In this document: positions 34,218 through 53,752 of the stretch, piece by piece | How positions within the stretch are numbered: position 1 is the first letter of the stretch | How the letters are laid out: every line of letters begins with the position of its first letter | From: Tenrec ecaudatus | Taxonomy: Eukaryota; Chordata; Mammalia; Afrosoricida; Tenrecidae | Assembly: GCF_050624435.1 (NCBI RefSeq) | Contig: NC_134546.1 | Location: 74,999,700-75,063,699, forward strand | DNA length: 64,000 nucleotides | Direction of reading: 5' to 3' | Notes under the pieces: generated by a model | Databases searched by the model: none | Told to the model about the DNA's origin: nothing | What the model saw: the letters and a program-made list of their open reading frames with translations, nothing else | Program-made: the position numbers and the translations under genes

Positions 34218-34470
34218 ACAAAAAAACCAAAAAACCAAACTCACTGCCATCAAGTTAACACTGACCCATAGCGAGCCTGTATGACAGGGTAGAATAGTCC
34301 CCGTGGATTTCCAAGACTGTAACTCTGTAGCGGAGTAAAAAGCCATGTCACTCGTGGGAGAAGGAAGCTCCATCCTGCTTTCAATGAGAAATTGGTGGTT
34401 TCAAACTGCTGACATTGCAGTTACAGTCCAGCAGTCAGCACTATGATGGGCTTCTTTCCTCGTTCACATT
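34218..34470 (-). mobile_element. AfroSINE, antisense, nearly complete
   Basis: Reversed tail 'actcactgccatcaagttaacactgacccatagcgagcc', body 'gtggatttccaagactgtaac', reversed head 'gtggtttcaaactgctgacattgcagttacagtccagcag'. Confidence 0.85.
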
Positions 34471-34561
34471 TGCGGGCGACTAACCCACACAAGTAATTTG
34501 GAAGAAGTTAAGGGGACATAGCTAGAAAGACTGTATACTTGGATAGGCCAACTGTCTAAGT

Positions 34562-34753
34562 CAGTGATTATCAACCTTCCTAATGCCGCGAGCCTTTAAT
34601 AAATTTCCTCATGTTGTGGTGACCCTCCAATCATAAAATTTCTTTTGTTGCTACTTTGTAACAGTAATTCTGCCACTATTATGGATCAGGCAACCCCTGT
34701 GAAAGGGTCATTCTACCCCCAAAGGGGTCTCGAACCATAAATTGAGAACCGTG
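34562..34753. mobile_element. SPIN-like non-autonomous hAT element
   Basis: 192 bp. Left end 'cagtgattatcaaccttcctaatgccgcg', right end '...ggggtctcgaaccataaattgagaaccgtg', which are imperfect inverted termini. Flanks 'gtctaagt' and 'atctaact' form an 8-bp duplication with two mismatches and fit the hAT target preference nTCTAGAn. The sequence resembles SPIN elements, which spread horizontally among tetrapods including tenrec (family identity from memory). Confidence 0.75.
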
Positions 34754-34827
34754 ATCTAACTGCATTAGGTAATAGCAAATAATACTACATTAACAACATT
34801 ATCTGTATTGGGATGGAAAAGTTCACT

Positions 34828-37800
34828 ATAGCTGCTTGTTTACCTTCAAGCCTTTAAGACCCCAGATGCTATATTTCTTCATAGATGGGCACCATCAGCT
34901 TTCTTCACCACATTTGGTTGTTCACCCTCTTTGTCTTCAATGGTTGTGTCCGGAACGTGAGCATCTTAGAATGCCAATTTAATAGAAGAAAGTATTCTTG
35001 CATAGAGGAATTACTTGAGTGGAGGCTCAATGTACTTCTGCTACCTTAATACTAACACTATAAATTTATACATATAGATCTATTTTCCGATCCTAATGTA
35101 TAAATATATTTGCATATGTACATGCCTTTATCCAGACCTCTATAAATTCCTTTTGCTTCCCAGCTCTTTCCTCTATTTCCTTTGACTTCCCTCCTGTCTC
35201 ACTATTATGCTCAGTCCCCACCAGGGTTTCAGCAATTCCTCTTAGTTACATTACCCTTGATCATGGCCTACTAGGCCCTCCTGACCACCGAATTGGATCA
35301 CTTGTTGTTCCCTTGTCCCTGGGTTTATTAATACCACTACCTTTCCCCCCACCTCCTCCTCTGCCATGTTCCTACGGAACTGTCGGTCCCATTGTTTTGT
35401 CCTCCAATTGTTCATCCAGCGTATCTTATTTAGACAGACCTGCGGAGATAATAACATGCACAAAACAAGACAAAGCACAACCAAGAAACAGTATACAACA
35501 AAACAACAACAAACCAATGACAAAAACACAACAAGAAAGAAAAGCTTCTAGTTAGTTCAAGGATTGTTTGGCCTTTAGGAGTGTTTTGCAGTGCAGTCTG
35601 TTGGGGCACCACGTCCTGGCCCCAAATTGCACTTTCAGCATTCCCTGGGGACCTTGTTGCTCCATCCCCTTGCTGTTGTGTTGCACCCCCTTAATGTTTT
35701 GCCTCGATGTGGCGGGATCTGATCAGGTGCAATTCCCACACTGTGTCTCCGATGTTGTCCCCTGTAGGGCTATGGGTCAGTGAGGGACGTCATGTCTCAT
35801 AATGGGGCCAGCCATGTGAACATCTCTGTTGACTGGCTGCTCTAATTGGGAACATTGACCTCCTGGTCTGGTGGGCCATGATGTGCTCCACTCTCCTTCC
35901 CCTTTATTTGCTCCCATGTGGTCCAATCAGATATGTCCCTCTTCTGTAGCTGTAGATTCAGTGCCATCATTTGAAATAAATGCTTCTGAGGGGAGGGGCA
36001 TGTGTCCAATTATTAGTTGGTGTTGGGACCGACCCCACAAACCTCTCCACTTGTTCCCTACTCCATGCTGACATGTTGCATTCACATCTTGGAGTACCGC
36101 GTTAAAGTCTGGTCCCTCTTTCTCTATGGAGACACAAACAATACCCTCCCCTTGGGTGGGTTAGTGCCCAGTGCCCCGACTACCCTTTTCTTTATTATTA
36201 TTTTTTCCTTTCACCACCCCCTTTTTAGTTGTCTGCCATGTGTATCCCTGTATTTGGTCTGGTCCCTGCCCTATTACCTTGTCCTCACCCCAGGAATGTT
36301 TGTATACTGTAGCTTTTCCCTTTGTCCCTTTTGTCCATTGTTTTTTTTTTTTAAGTTTACCTCAGCAGCCTTTGAAGTCTCTATCTTTAAGTCAATGCTA
36401 TCTTGAGGTCTGTTTTCTCTTTTTTGCCCTCTGGGTGAGGTTGTTCTATGTGGTGGTCTCTTATGTATGCTTGGTGAGTGTTGCTCTTCTGCCCATACTG
36501 GGTCGGCAAGGATCTTTTGTAGGGCTGGGTTTCTTCTAACATATTCTTTGAGTTTTTCCTTGTCTGGGAAGACTCTTACTTGTCCATCTCTCTTGATCGA
36601 TAATTTGGCTGGGTAGAATATTCTTGGGTTTGCATTGTTTTCCTTCAACTTTTGGAATATCTTTCCACTCTCTCCTTTTCTTCATATTTTCTGCTGATAG
36701 GTCTGAGCATATTTTTATTTGGGAACCTTTTTATGTGATTGCTTCTTTTTCCCTAGCTGCTCTCATGATTTTCTACTTTTCCTCAAAGTTGGATAATTTA
36801 CCTATTATGTGCCTTGGTGACTTCTTTTTGGGATTTAGTCTAGCTGGTGTTCTTTCAGCCTCCAGAATGGTTGCCTGGTTTTCACTCATTATGCTGGGGA
36901 AGCTTTCCTCCAAGAATTCTCTCACTATTGTTTCAGATGACTTCTTTGTTGTGTCTTCCTCTGGTAAGCCAATAATTCTAATATTGCTCTGCATCATACC
37001 ATCTAGACATAGCTCTTAAGTTTTCTTTAGCTTCTCTTACGATCTTATTAGATTTTTGTTCATGTTTGTTAAAGTCTGCTTGGCTGTCCTCCATGTCACT
37101 GATGGGGATCTCTGATACCACCAGTCGCTTCTCAAGGTCCGTCAGGCTGCTATTGGTTTTTGTTATCTACTCCCTAAGCTCCTGTATTTCCCTTTGGTTT
37201 ATGGCTTTTACCTCTTCTATCATTTTACCCATTTTCTGTATTGTTTCCCTTATATCCTGTATGACTCCAAATAGCATTCTGAAAATTTCTTTCTGTGGCA
37301 GCTCCATGTCTGCTTCTTCTCTGCATGTCATTATGTTTAGGACATCTGCCATTGCCATTTGTTTCTCCCATTTTTTGGTTGAGGTCGTTGGGGATGATGG
37401 CTGTTTGCGTTGTGTTGTTTTAGAGGGGCCAGGTACCATTTTCTAGGGAGACGGAGGGCACTGGCTCTCTGTGGGAGACTTGTAGGAGTGCTTCTTCAAA
37501 CTGCCTATAGCTTATTTCACTATGGAATTAGCCTACCACTTTATCTTCCTGTGCCTTCCCTATCAGGGGAGTGATCCAGACGGCTCATGGATTGCCTGCT
37601 TTGGTGTTGCGAAGGTTGGGCAGAAGTTACTGCAGCAGCTTGGCACATTGAGGATTGTTGGCCGAGCTACATTAGGACTCCAGGCACACAGGCAGGAAAG
37701 CAATTAAGTAGAGCAGAGTATCCTCTGGTGGCGGTGTGCAGGGCCTTCCCCCACCCTGTGCTAGCTACTCAGGGTGGAACTCACATAGCTTGGGCTTTGC

Positions 37801-38370
37801 AGGCGTAAATGCCCTAGGGTAAGGTGAGTGGTCTGGAGGTTAGCAGTAGTGTGTGAGAGATCAAGAAAGCGACAAAGAGGAGAAAAAAACAGTTAAAAGG
37901 CAAGCCCTCTGGGCCTGTGGGGGGTGGGGAGGGGAGATATAGTGAAGAGATGGAAACAAAGCAACCATGTATCTGAGTTGCAGTCCCAGCCAGTGGAGCT
38001 ACATGGGTTTAGTCCCTGCTCAGAGCAGGCAGCAGCAATCCATGGCTGTGTTGAGAAAAGGCCCCTGGGCAGACCTCCAAGTCCGAGGTGTGGACAGAGA
38101 GGAACCCCTGGTGGTGGCAAACTGTGGCTGTGTTGAGACCAATCCACCCTACAGGATCCAAATGCTCCCAGGCTCCAGCAGAGACAGTGGCAGGGTCAAA
38201 GTCAAGCTCCAACCGGCCTAGACAGAGGTAAGTCAAAAGCCCCCAGCCCCTTAAAACCCTGTGAGTCTGTGCCTACTTGTTATGATGCTCCTCCTGTGCT
38301 CCAGCAGTGTTGAATTTCCCTCTAAGCAACTCTCCTAGGCTGAATTCTGCAGAGTCCCTCTGGTCAATCT
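34828..38370 (-). mobile_element. HAL1-like element: ORF1 plus L1 3' UTR, no ORF2
   Basis: 34828-36175 is co-linear with the full-length L1 3' UTR from about 24200 to 25565, almost to the ORF2 stop. Within about 100 bp it passes into an ORF1 homologue (36274-37439), and 37440-38370 is a presumed 5' UTR unlike that of the intact L1. The 3.8-kb ORF2 is absent. The outer ~1.2 kb of 3' UTR and the tail are missing, so no target-site duplication could be found. Alternative: an ordinary L1 with one internal deletion. Confidence 0.7.
36274..37439 (-). pseudogene. ORF1p homologue of the HAL1-like element, frameshifted
   Basis: Three overlapping pieces in different frames make up one ORF1p: an N-terminal coiled-coil part (37167-37439, 'MVPGPSKTTQRK'), the RRM part (36773-36997, 'NIRIIGLPEED', 'AERTPARLNPKKKSPRHII') and the C-terminal part (36274-36648, 'NPRIFYPAKLSIKRDGQVRV'). 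It clearly matches the ORF1p at 29457-30584 but is too diverged to be a recent copy: the linker, N-terminus and C-terminal tail all differ, and the TIEGMK heptad repeat is absent. Confidence 0.85.
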
Positions 38371-46453
<8,083 letters not shown>

Positions 46454-48990
46454 AAATCCAGAAAGATGACGATCATTTGCTTGAGCACTTGCAATGTTAA
46501 AGATGCATGGACAGAACAGAATGGTGCTATAAATGTAATACTTTGGAAAGTACTGTTTCTCAGCACAAACACAATTTTCTTCCAAAGGAAAATTATGAGA
46601 TGTTTGGCTTACATGAAAAAATTGTAAAATTTGATTTAATCATTCAGGAATCAAATCAGAACAGAAGCAACAAAATACAAAAGTCAGGTGTGCTCAGTGA
46701 AGATTAGAAAACTTTTCTCCACATTGAACAAGAGCAATTTTGTACTGAAATGAAATTCCCTGAGTGTGAACCACCCAGGCTCATGAAGTCACAATGCATT
46801 CAGCATCAGGAGTCTGATGAAATTGAGAAAAAAAACACAGGCGATAAATGTGGGACAACCTCCATTAAGGACTCTGTGCTCTATGAGCAGCAGATTATTG
46901 ATATATTAGATAATACCTATGAATGCAGTCAATGTGGGCAAAAATTCAAGAAAGCATCCAAACTCAATGCACATTATCAAAGAAGTCATGAAGGACAAAA
47001 TCTAGGAAAATCCTTGCAATGTGGGAAAAGTTTTCACAGTGTATCATATCTCAAGGGACATCAGGAACCTCATGTGGCAGGATTGTCCTTTGTATGCAGT
47101 GAATGTGGGAAAGGCTTCACCAGGAAGGATGGTCTCACTGCTCATCAGCGAATTCACACTGGAGAGAAACCCCATGTATGTGGTCAATGTGGAAAAGCCT
47201 TTCTCAGGAAGGATGGTCTCACTGATCATCAGCGAATTCATACTGGAGAGAAACCCAATGTATGTGGTGAATGTGGAAAAGCCTTTATCTGGAAAAATGC
47301 TTTCACTGTTCATCAACGAACTCATACTGGAGAGAAACCCCATGTATGTGGTGAATGTGGAAAAACATTTATCAGCAAGAGTAACCTTACTGTTCATCAG
47401 CGAACTCATACTGGAGAGAAACCCCATGCATGTGGTGAATGTGGCAGAGCCTTTATGAAGAAGACTGCTCTCACTGTTCATCAGCGAACTCATACTGGAG
47501 AGAAACCCCATGTATGTGGTGAATGTGGAAAAGCCTTTATCTGGAAGAATGGTTTCACTGTTCATCAACGAACTCATACTGGAGAGAAACCCCATGTATG
47601 TGTTGAATGTGGAAAAACATTTATCAGCAAGAGTAACCTTACTGTTCATCAGCAAACTCATACTGGAGAGAAACCCCATGCATGTGGTGAATGTGGCAGA
47701 GCCTTTATGAAGAAGACTGCTCTCACTGTTCATCAGCGAACTCATACTGGAGAGAAACCCCATGTATGTGGTGAATGTGGAAAAGCCTTTATCGGGAAGA
47801 CTGCTCTCACTGTCCATCAGCGAACTCATACTGGAGAGAAACCGCATGTATGTGGTGAATGTGGGAAAACTTTTATCCTGAAGAAAAAGCTTATTATTCA
47901 TCAGCGAATTCATATTGGAGAGAAATCTCATGTATGTGGTCAATGTGGAAAAGCCTTTCTCAAGAAGGATGGTCTCACTGCTCATCAGCGAATTCATACT
48001 GGAGAGAAACCCCATGTATGTGGTGAATGTGGAAAAGCCTTTATCTGGAAAAATGCTTTCACTGTTCATCAACGAACTCATACTGGAGAGAAACCCCATG
48101 TATGTGGTGAATGTGGGAAAACTTTTATCAGCAAGAGTAGCCTTACTGTGCATCAGCGAACTCATACTGGAGAGAAACCCCATGTATGTGGTGAATGTGG
48201 AAAAGCCTTTATCCAGAAGACTGTTCTCACTGTTCATCAGTGAACTCATACTGGTGAGAAACCCTATGTATGTGGTGAATGTGGAAAAACTTTTATCAGC
48301 AAGAGTAAGCTTAGTGTGCATCGGCGAACTCATACTGGAGAGAAACCCTATGTATGTGGTGAATGTGGAAAAACTTTTATCAGCAAGAATAATCTTACTG
48401 TGCATCGGCGAACTCATACTGGAGAGAAACCCCATGTATGTGGTGAATGTGGCAAAGCCTTTATCTGGAAGAATGCGCTCACTGTTCATCAGCGAACTCA
48501 TACTGGAGAAAAATCCCATGTATATGCTCAATGTGGAAAAGCCTTTCTCAGGAAGGATATTCTCACTGTTCATCAGCGAACTCATACTGGAGAGAAACCC
48601 CATGTATGTGGTGAATGTGGCAAAGGCTTTATCCAGTAGACTTATCTCACTGTTCATCAGCGAACTCATACTGGCGATGAACCCCATATATGTAGTGAAT
48701 GTGGCAAACGCTTCATTCATAAAGGAAACCTCAAAACTCATCTAGAAATTTACAGGAGAAAAACCTTATGTATGTGGTGAGTGTGGTAAAGCTTTCAGCC
48801 AGATGTAATGTCTTACAGCACATCAGAGATTTCACAAAGGAAAAAAGCCCTTTGCATGAATTAAATGTGGAAAATCTTATATGTGGAAATCTGAGTTCGA
48901 TGAACATGAGAAAATTCCCCACAAGAAAAACTTTCATTGGAGTTAGTGTAAAAAAGGTTTCAAAACCAAGGAAGAGGTGTTAGAGTTTGG
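46454..48990 (+). pseudogene. C2H2 zinc-finger exon, about 22 fingers, disabled
   Basis: Acceptor 'ctttttatag' at 46453. Joined in phase to the KRAB exon it reads 'EIQKDDDHLLEHLQC' and then a stop (46498-46500). A second stop is at 46705-46707. From 46708 the frame is open to 48240. After two degenerate fingers, regular 84-bp fingers run from 47089, of type [10 protein letters not shown]-x5[13 protein letters not shown]. A TGA at 48241-48243 replaces the CGA of HQR (CpG decay). Fingers continue in frame to a TAG at 48637-48639, and a frameshift follows near 48745. Finger 20 has lost a Cys (HVYAQC). It would have been a KRAB zinc-finger repressor. A 497-aa product from M46750 remains possible but would lack KRAB. 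Confidence 0.88.
47257..48264 (+). repeat. Three-finger (252-bp) higher-order repeat in the zinc-finger array
   Basis: Fingers with helix starts WKNAF, SKSNL, KKTAL (47257-47508) recur as WKNGF, SKSNL, KKTAL (47509-47760), nearly identical in DNA, and more loosely as WKNAF, SKSSL, QKTVL (48013-48264). Confidence 0.85.
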
Positions 48991-50479
48991 CCTGGACCAA
49001 GCATAGGAACAGACAATTCTGACTTATGGGAACCCATGTTAAGCACTGCTTTCATGACCCACCTTTGTGGGGAGTGGATCTTCCAGACTTCTACAGGGTA
49101 CATGGGTACCTCATTGCTCTTCCAGCTTTCAGTGGCAAGAGAGTGAAACCTGGTGTTTCCGGATCACAGCTATACCAAGCAGTAGAATGCCCACCCTGAT
49201 TCCACTTGAGCCTTCCCCACCTGCATGCTCTTTGATGTATGGGAACAATTAATCCAGAGAATGAATGGACCACAACAAACCTCAGCCTCCACAACCCTGA
49301 AACCAGAAGAACTAGATGGTGTTCAGCTTCCACTACTAATTACTCTGAAAGGGATCACAAAAGAGGGTCCCTGAATCGAGTGGGAGAAGAAAGTGGAACA
49401 AAACCAAAATGATAAAATAGATCAGGCTTACTGGTCTGAAGGATATCTGGAATCTACAGATTATGGCCTTTAGTGGCCATTCACTCTTGGCCCTGCACTC
49501 ACTCCTCTGCTTCAGCTTTCAGCCGAATAATATACAGGCTTGGAGGGGAAGAATAACATCAAAGAATAACATACACTTCCTGGAAGATGAACTGTACAAA
49601 ATCAAAGGAACAGCAGTTGCTTATGGATAAAAACTGTGGAATAAGAAGGAACAGGAAAGAAGGATGAATAATATAAAAACTAAGAGAGGGCAGAAGTGGG
49701 AAGAAGGCCGATATATCTTGGGGAACACAGTCAATGTATGAATTGTTGAATTGAAAACCAATTTACTCTGTAATGTTTCAAATCATAAAAAAACGAAGAG
49801 TTCATGCCTCATCAATGATTTCATGTAGGACAGTTACCATGTAGCCGTAATGTAACAAAGTTTAACAAACTTTTACCTGTGTTTCTAAATTTTCTTCATA
49901 TAAACACAAAATTGACAAGCCTTAAATTCAGTCAAGATGGGAAACTCCACAGGAAGTCATATGGCACCACATACCAGTGATCTCATGCAGAAGGAAAGCT
50001 CTGGCAATGTAGTGACTTTGCAAATACCCTCTTTCATTTCTCTCAGCGTGTCAGTAAACTACATTAGGATTTTAACCAATGTAGTTCAAGTTGTAGGTTA
50101 AAATTCGAAATACTTTGTTATTGTTTTGTTTTTCTGACTGTATGACTAAGAGATGGCATGGAGGAAAAGATCCCCTTCCAGATCTTATCTAGTCGTGATT
50201 GAAAAGCTCAACAGATGAATGGAGCCTTTCTTCCAAGATGGCTTTGCCGTAAGTCTGGCATGCTGTCCTGGCTGTAAGCTAGGAATACATACAGGGTTGA
50301 GGGTCAAGGCCTTGACCTAAAACTTGGATCTCATTTGGACTGAGATTCTGCCCAACATGATCCCCGAGTGTCTCCTGAAGCTCATGAGATAAAGAAAGTG
50401 AAAGCTATATAAAAAGTTAATGATTTTCATTTAAATTAAAATTATGAAATAAAATTATTTAGGCTAATATGGTCTACAA
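48991..50479. other. 3' flank of the zinc-finger pseudogene
   Basis: May include old 3' UTR. A block at about 49010-49640 has the look of an old interspersed repeat but has no second copy here. No gene seen. Confidence 0.35.
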
Positions 50480-50644
50480 CAATGGTTCTCAACTTGTGGG
50501 TCACGACCCATTTGGGGTTTGAACGACCCTTTCACAGGGTTCTCCCGATTCCTAACAGTAGCAAAATTACAGTTATGAAGTAGCAAGAAAGACAACATAA
50601 ACTGTGTTAAAGGTTCACGGCATTAGGCAGGTTGAGAACCACTG
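50480..50644. mobile_element. SPIN-like non-autonomous hAT element
   Basis: 165 bp, opposite orientation to the copy at 34562. It opens 'caatggttctcaacttgtgggtcacgaccc' and closes 'cggcattaggcaggttgagaaccactg'. Flanks 'gtctacaa' and 'ctctaagt' both resemble the hAT target motif nTCTAGAn. Confidence 0.78.
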
Positions 50645-51052
50645 CTCTAAGTGATCTATAATTACAATGCAATTCTGAACAAGATCCCAGCATCTTTCTT
50701 TAAGGACATGGAAATTACTCATGAAGTTTAAAAAACAATCAAATAGACCCAGGATAAACAAGGTTGGAACAAGCATTAAAGGACCCATGGGCCTTTGAAT
50801 CTGCTGTGACCCACTGCATCTCCCTGTCACTGACCTGATGGGAGACCCACCACCATCAGGGGGAGGAAGAGAAGAGAGGCAGACATTTCTGTATCAAAGG
50901 CTCCCTGACTCAGAAGGCTCTGGAATCCCGATTGCAGGGCGGTGATGGTGGTCTCATTAAGTAAGAAACCACAACAGGCATTTGCCGAGGAATGATCCTG
51001 GCTGGTATAAGAGGTGGGGACTATGAATAGTATGCTAATGCACAGGCACCAC

Positions 51053-51235
51053 AGCTCCACGAGAGTCTCTCCAGAGCTGGTTGTTGAAACAAGTTGGATC
51101 ACAGAGTGATGTGACCCACAAGTATGCCTTGAATTAGTAAGCTCCACAAGAAAGTGTCTCCAGAGCTGATTGTTGAAACAAGTTGGATGACAGAGATGGG
51201 AGTGATGTGACCCACAGGCATGCCTTGAATTAGTA
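51053..51235. repeat. Tandem duplication, ~86-97 bp unit
   Basis: The block 'agctccac...ctccagagctg.ttgttgaaacaagttggat.acagag...gtgatgtgacccaca.g.atgccttgaattagta' occurs at 51053 and again at 51139. The second copy carries an 11-bp insertion (atgggagtgat-like). No coding sense. Confidence 0.85.
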
Positions 51236-51849
51236 AGCTCCTTAGATTCCATTATTTGCAATTAGAAAATTATGAGTTCCAGTGCAGCATTATGGTTTGA
51301 TTTGAACATATGCATCCACTAATTCATGAACTAATTTATTCTTTGTGGGATCTGAGAGCTATGCATACACCAAACATTCTTCTGCACTGAGAGAAAACCA
51401 ATAAAGCAAGCAACCGAGCTAGGAAACGAATAAGCTCTTCCTCCAAAAACAAACCCACTGTGATTGCATCTCTTCTGAGTCATTGGAACCTTAGAAGACT
51501 GATGAGAACTGCTCATTAGGCTTTCTCTGACTGTAGTTATTTACAGCAATAAACATCATCCTACTCGGGGAACCGTTGACTGGTATGAATCCCTGACCTT
51601 GAGGTGAGCAAACAAATCTTATCCCACAGCACCACCACAGCCCTTTATATCTATGCACCAACAAGCCCATATTACAGGGTTTCCTAAATGTCACTTATAG
51701 AAGCCAAGTCATAATTTTTAATATTATATGAATAAGGAAGGCCATAAAATGACCTTTGACTTATGGTTTTGAAAAATAATGATGAAAATACCGTGGGACA
51801 ACCTTTCAATAAAAGAAATGTTTGAGTGAAATGTAGCCAGAGTTCCTTA

Positions 51850-52045
51850 GAATCAGGACAGTGAGACTATGTTTCATGCAACGTTATCATGATCCCAGTC
51901 CCTTGAGAAAGACATCCTCATGATAAAGTAGGGGATCAATGAAGAAGCTACATCATGAGATGGATTGACACGGTGGTGTAACAATGGGCTCAGGAGGCAT
52001 TATTTTGTTCTGTTGCACATTGAATCACTTAGAATTGGAATGGAC
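51850..52045 (+). mobile_element. RTE/BovB-like LINE 3'-end fragment
   Basis: 'cagtcccttgagaaagacatcctcatgataaagtaggggatcaatgaagaag', 'gatggattgacacggtggtgtaacaatgggctca' and 'ttctgttgcacattgaatcacttagaattgg' form the 3' end of an RTE-type LINE. The decayed translation recalls the RT C-terminal pattern SLEKDI..G.VEG....R...R..D. Also seen at 55130 and 63285. Confidence 0.6.
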
Positions 52046-52134
52046 TTTGGCATTAACATCAAAAACAAATCAAAGCACACAAGATTCTTCTCAGGTTGAG
52101 TAACGATGCCGGGGGAAAGGGGAGATGTTTTAAC

Positions 52135-52200
52135 AAATTGAACTGCCACCCTTTTGGCTAAAGTTGAGCATTTAATCATTGTACCACATAATTTTGTGGT
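52135..52200 (-). mobile_element. AfroSINE head fragment, antisense
   Basis: 'ttgaactgccacccttttggctaaagttgagcatttaatcattgtaccac' is the reversed tRNA-like head. Confidence 0.6.
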
Positions 52201-52586
52201 CCAGGTTTACCTAAGTATAACTTACATGCATGGACCTTTATTTCTGTCGATGAATGTTTATCTTCTTGTTGCCCCATGTTTAGGCATTACATAGATTTCT
52301 TCCATGTCAGCACTATTGCTATTTTCTGCTCCTGAGTGTTTATTGCGTGGTGCTGCCTTATGCATTGTATGATTTTAGAAGCACCCAGGACACTATCTGT
52401 CGTGCCAGAAACAGCTGCCGCTGTTGTGAAAACTAAGAGTGACTCCAATTACAAACCCTGTAAGAAATATCAAAGAAGAATTGATGCATTTGGGTTATGG
52501 TGTTAGGGAATACCATTAAATATATTATGGGTGGTCTGAAGGACAAGCAGGTCTGTTTTCACATAAACACATCTTGAATATTTCTT

Positions 52587-52846
52587 TTTAAAAAAATCTT
52601 TTTATTGGAGGCTCGTACAACTCTTATCACAATCCATACATACATACATTGTCTGAAGCACATTTGTACATGTGTTGCCATCATCCTCAAAAGATTTGCT
52701 TTCTACTTGAGCCCTTATTATCAACTCCTGATTTTCCCCTCCATCACCGTTCCCCCTTCCATCATGAACCCTTGATAATTTATTACATTATTATTTTGTC
52801 ATATCTTACACTGTCCGATGTCTCCCACCCATTTTTCTGTTGTCCA
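52587..52846 (-). mobile_element. 5'-truncated L1 tail with exact 18-bp target-site duplication
   Basis: A 260-bp L1 3' UTR piece beginning with the poly(A) (T-rich) end and 'tttttattggaggctcgtac'. ACATCTTGAATATTTCTT stands at 52569-52586 and again at 52847-52864, an exact duplication. It lacks the doubled 3' terminus of the full-length element. Confidence 0.93.
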
Positions 52847-52864
52847 ACATCTTGAATATTTCTT

Positions 52865-53339
52865 GGAAGCATTCGAGTAAGACTTCATTGCACTTATTTG
52901 GTCATGTCATCATGAGGAACTAGTCCCCGGAGAATAGTCTTGTGCTTAGTAAAGTAAAATGTCAATGAAAATAAGAGACTTTCAATGAGAAGGCTGTAAT
53001 GATCAGTCCAAACAGAGGAATGATTGTTAGGATAGTGCACGTCTAGGCAGCATTTCATCCTGTTCTACATAGGATCTCTGAGTTGAAGCCAACTCAAGCA
53101 TACCCAAAAATATCAACACATGCAATATAATCCAGGTCACTGTAAGTTAAAATTATGTAAATATACATGTGTGAGCATGTATGAATACATCTGATTGCTT
53201 AGAGAAAATTTGGGACCCATAAGAGATTTTTCCTGGATTAAGGTTTCTTTAAGGATCCCTCTTGAGTAAAGTGGTTATGCTTTGGGCAGAGATCTGCACG
53301 TAAACAGTTTAAAATAACCAGATGTTCCATGGAAGAGAG
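52865..53339. other. Unassigned sequence
   Basis: Nothing recognised. Confidence 0.4.
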
Positions 53340-53440
53340 GGCTTTTTACTCCTGTAAACAGGTATAATCTCAGAAACTCACAATGGCATCACTGTTGAGT
53401 TGGCATAGACTCTGTGGTGGTGTTTGGTGTTTTGGAATGT
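53340..53440 (+). mobile_element. AfroSINE fragment
   Basis: 'tactcctgtaaacaggtataatctcagaaactcacaatggca' and tail 'gttgagttggcatagact'. Confidence 0.6.
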
Positions 53441-53713
53441 CTCTGGCTTTGACAACAAATAATTCTAGTTAGTACAGTCAATTGCAGACATATCAGGACA
53501 TATAAGTGTGAACTCTGTTATATACATGGTCAAAGATAGACAAAGCCCATCCCAATGAAAAGGCACTTTCAGATACATGAAGATTCCCCAGAGTATAAAC
53601 ATGACAATCCCTAGAGATGTGCTGAAATCATGGGGGAAAAACTGTAGCTTCTGAGAGGAAAGCATCCCTGACTCCTCTCATGCATGTCCTGGAACCATGG
53701 CCTGTTGCAGGGA

Positions 53714-53752
53714 GGTTTGTGTCTGGGCTCACACTGACTTACCATCACTGTG
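53714..53752 (-). promoter_or_regulatory. V(D)J recombination signal, 23-bp spacer, of the IGHV pseudogene
   Basis: On the minus strand: heptamer CACAGTG (53752-53746, perfect consensus), spacer of exactly 23 bp (53745-53723), nonamer ACACAAACC (53722-53714; one change from ACAAAAACC). It lies directly 3' of the V segment, in the place and with the spacer length expected for IGHV. Confidence 0.9.

Noticed and set aside
47044-48741. 565-codon open frame antisense to the zinc-finger array
   Set aside because: The 84-bp finger unit is a multiple of three and happens to lack antisense stops, so the frame repeats the same pattern ([16 protein letters not shown]). It is a shadow of the fingers, not a gene.
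47915-48745. 276-codon plus-strand frame overlapping the fingers
   Set aside because: A repetitive second-frame reading of the same finger units ([15 protein letters not shown]). No independent evidence.
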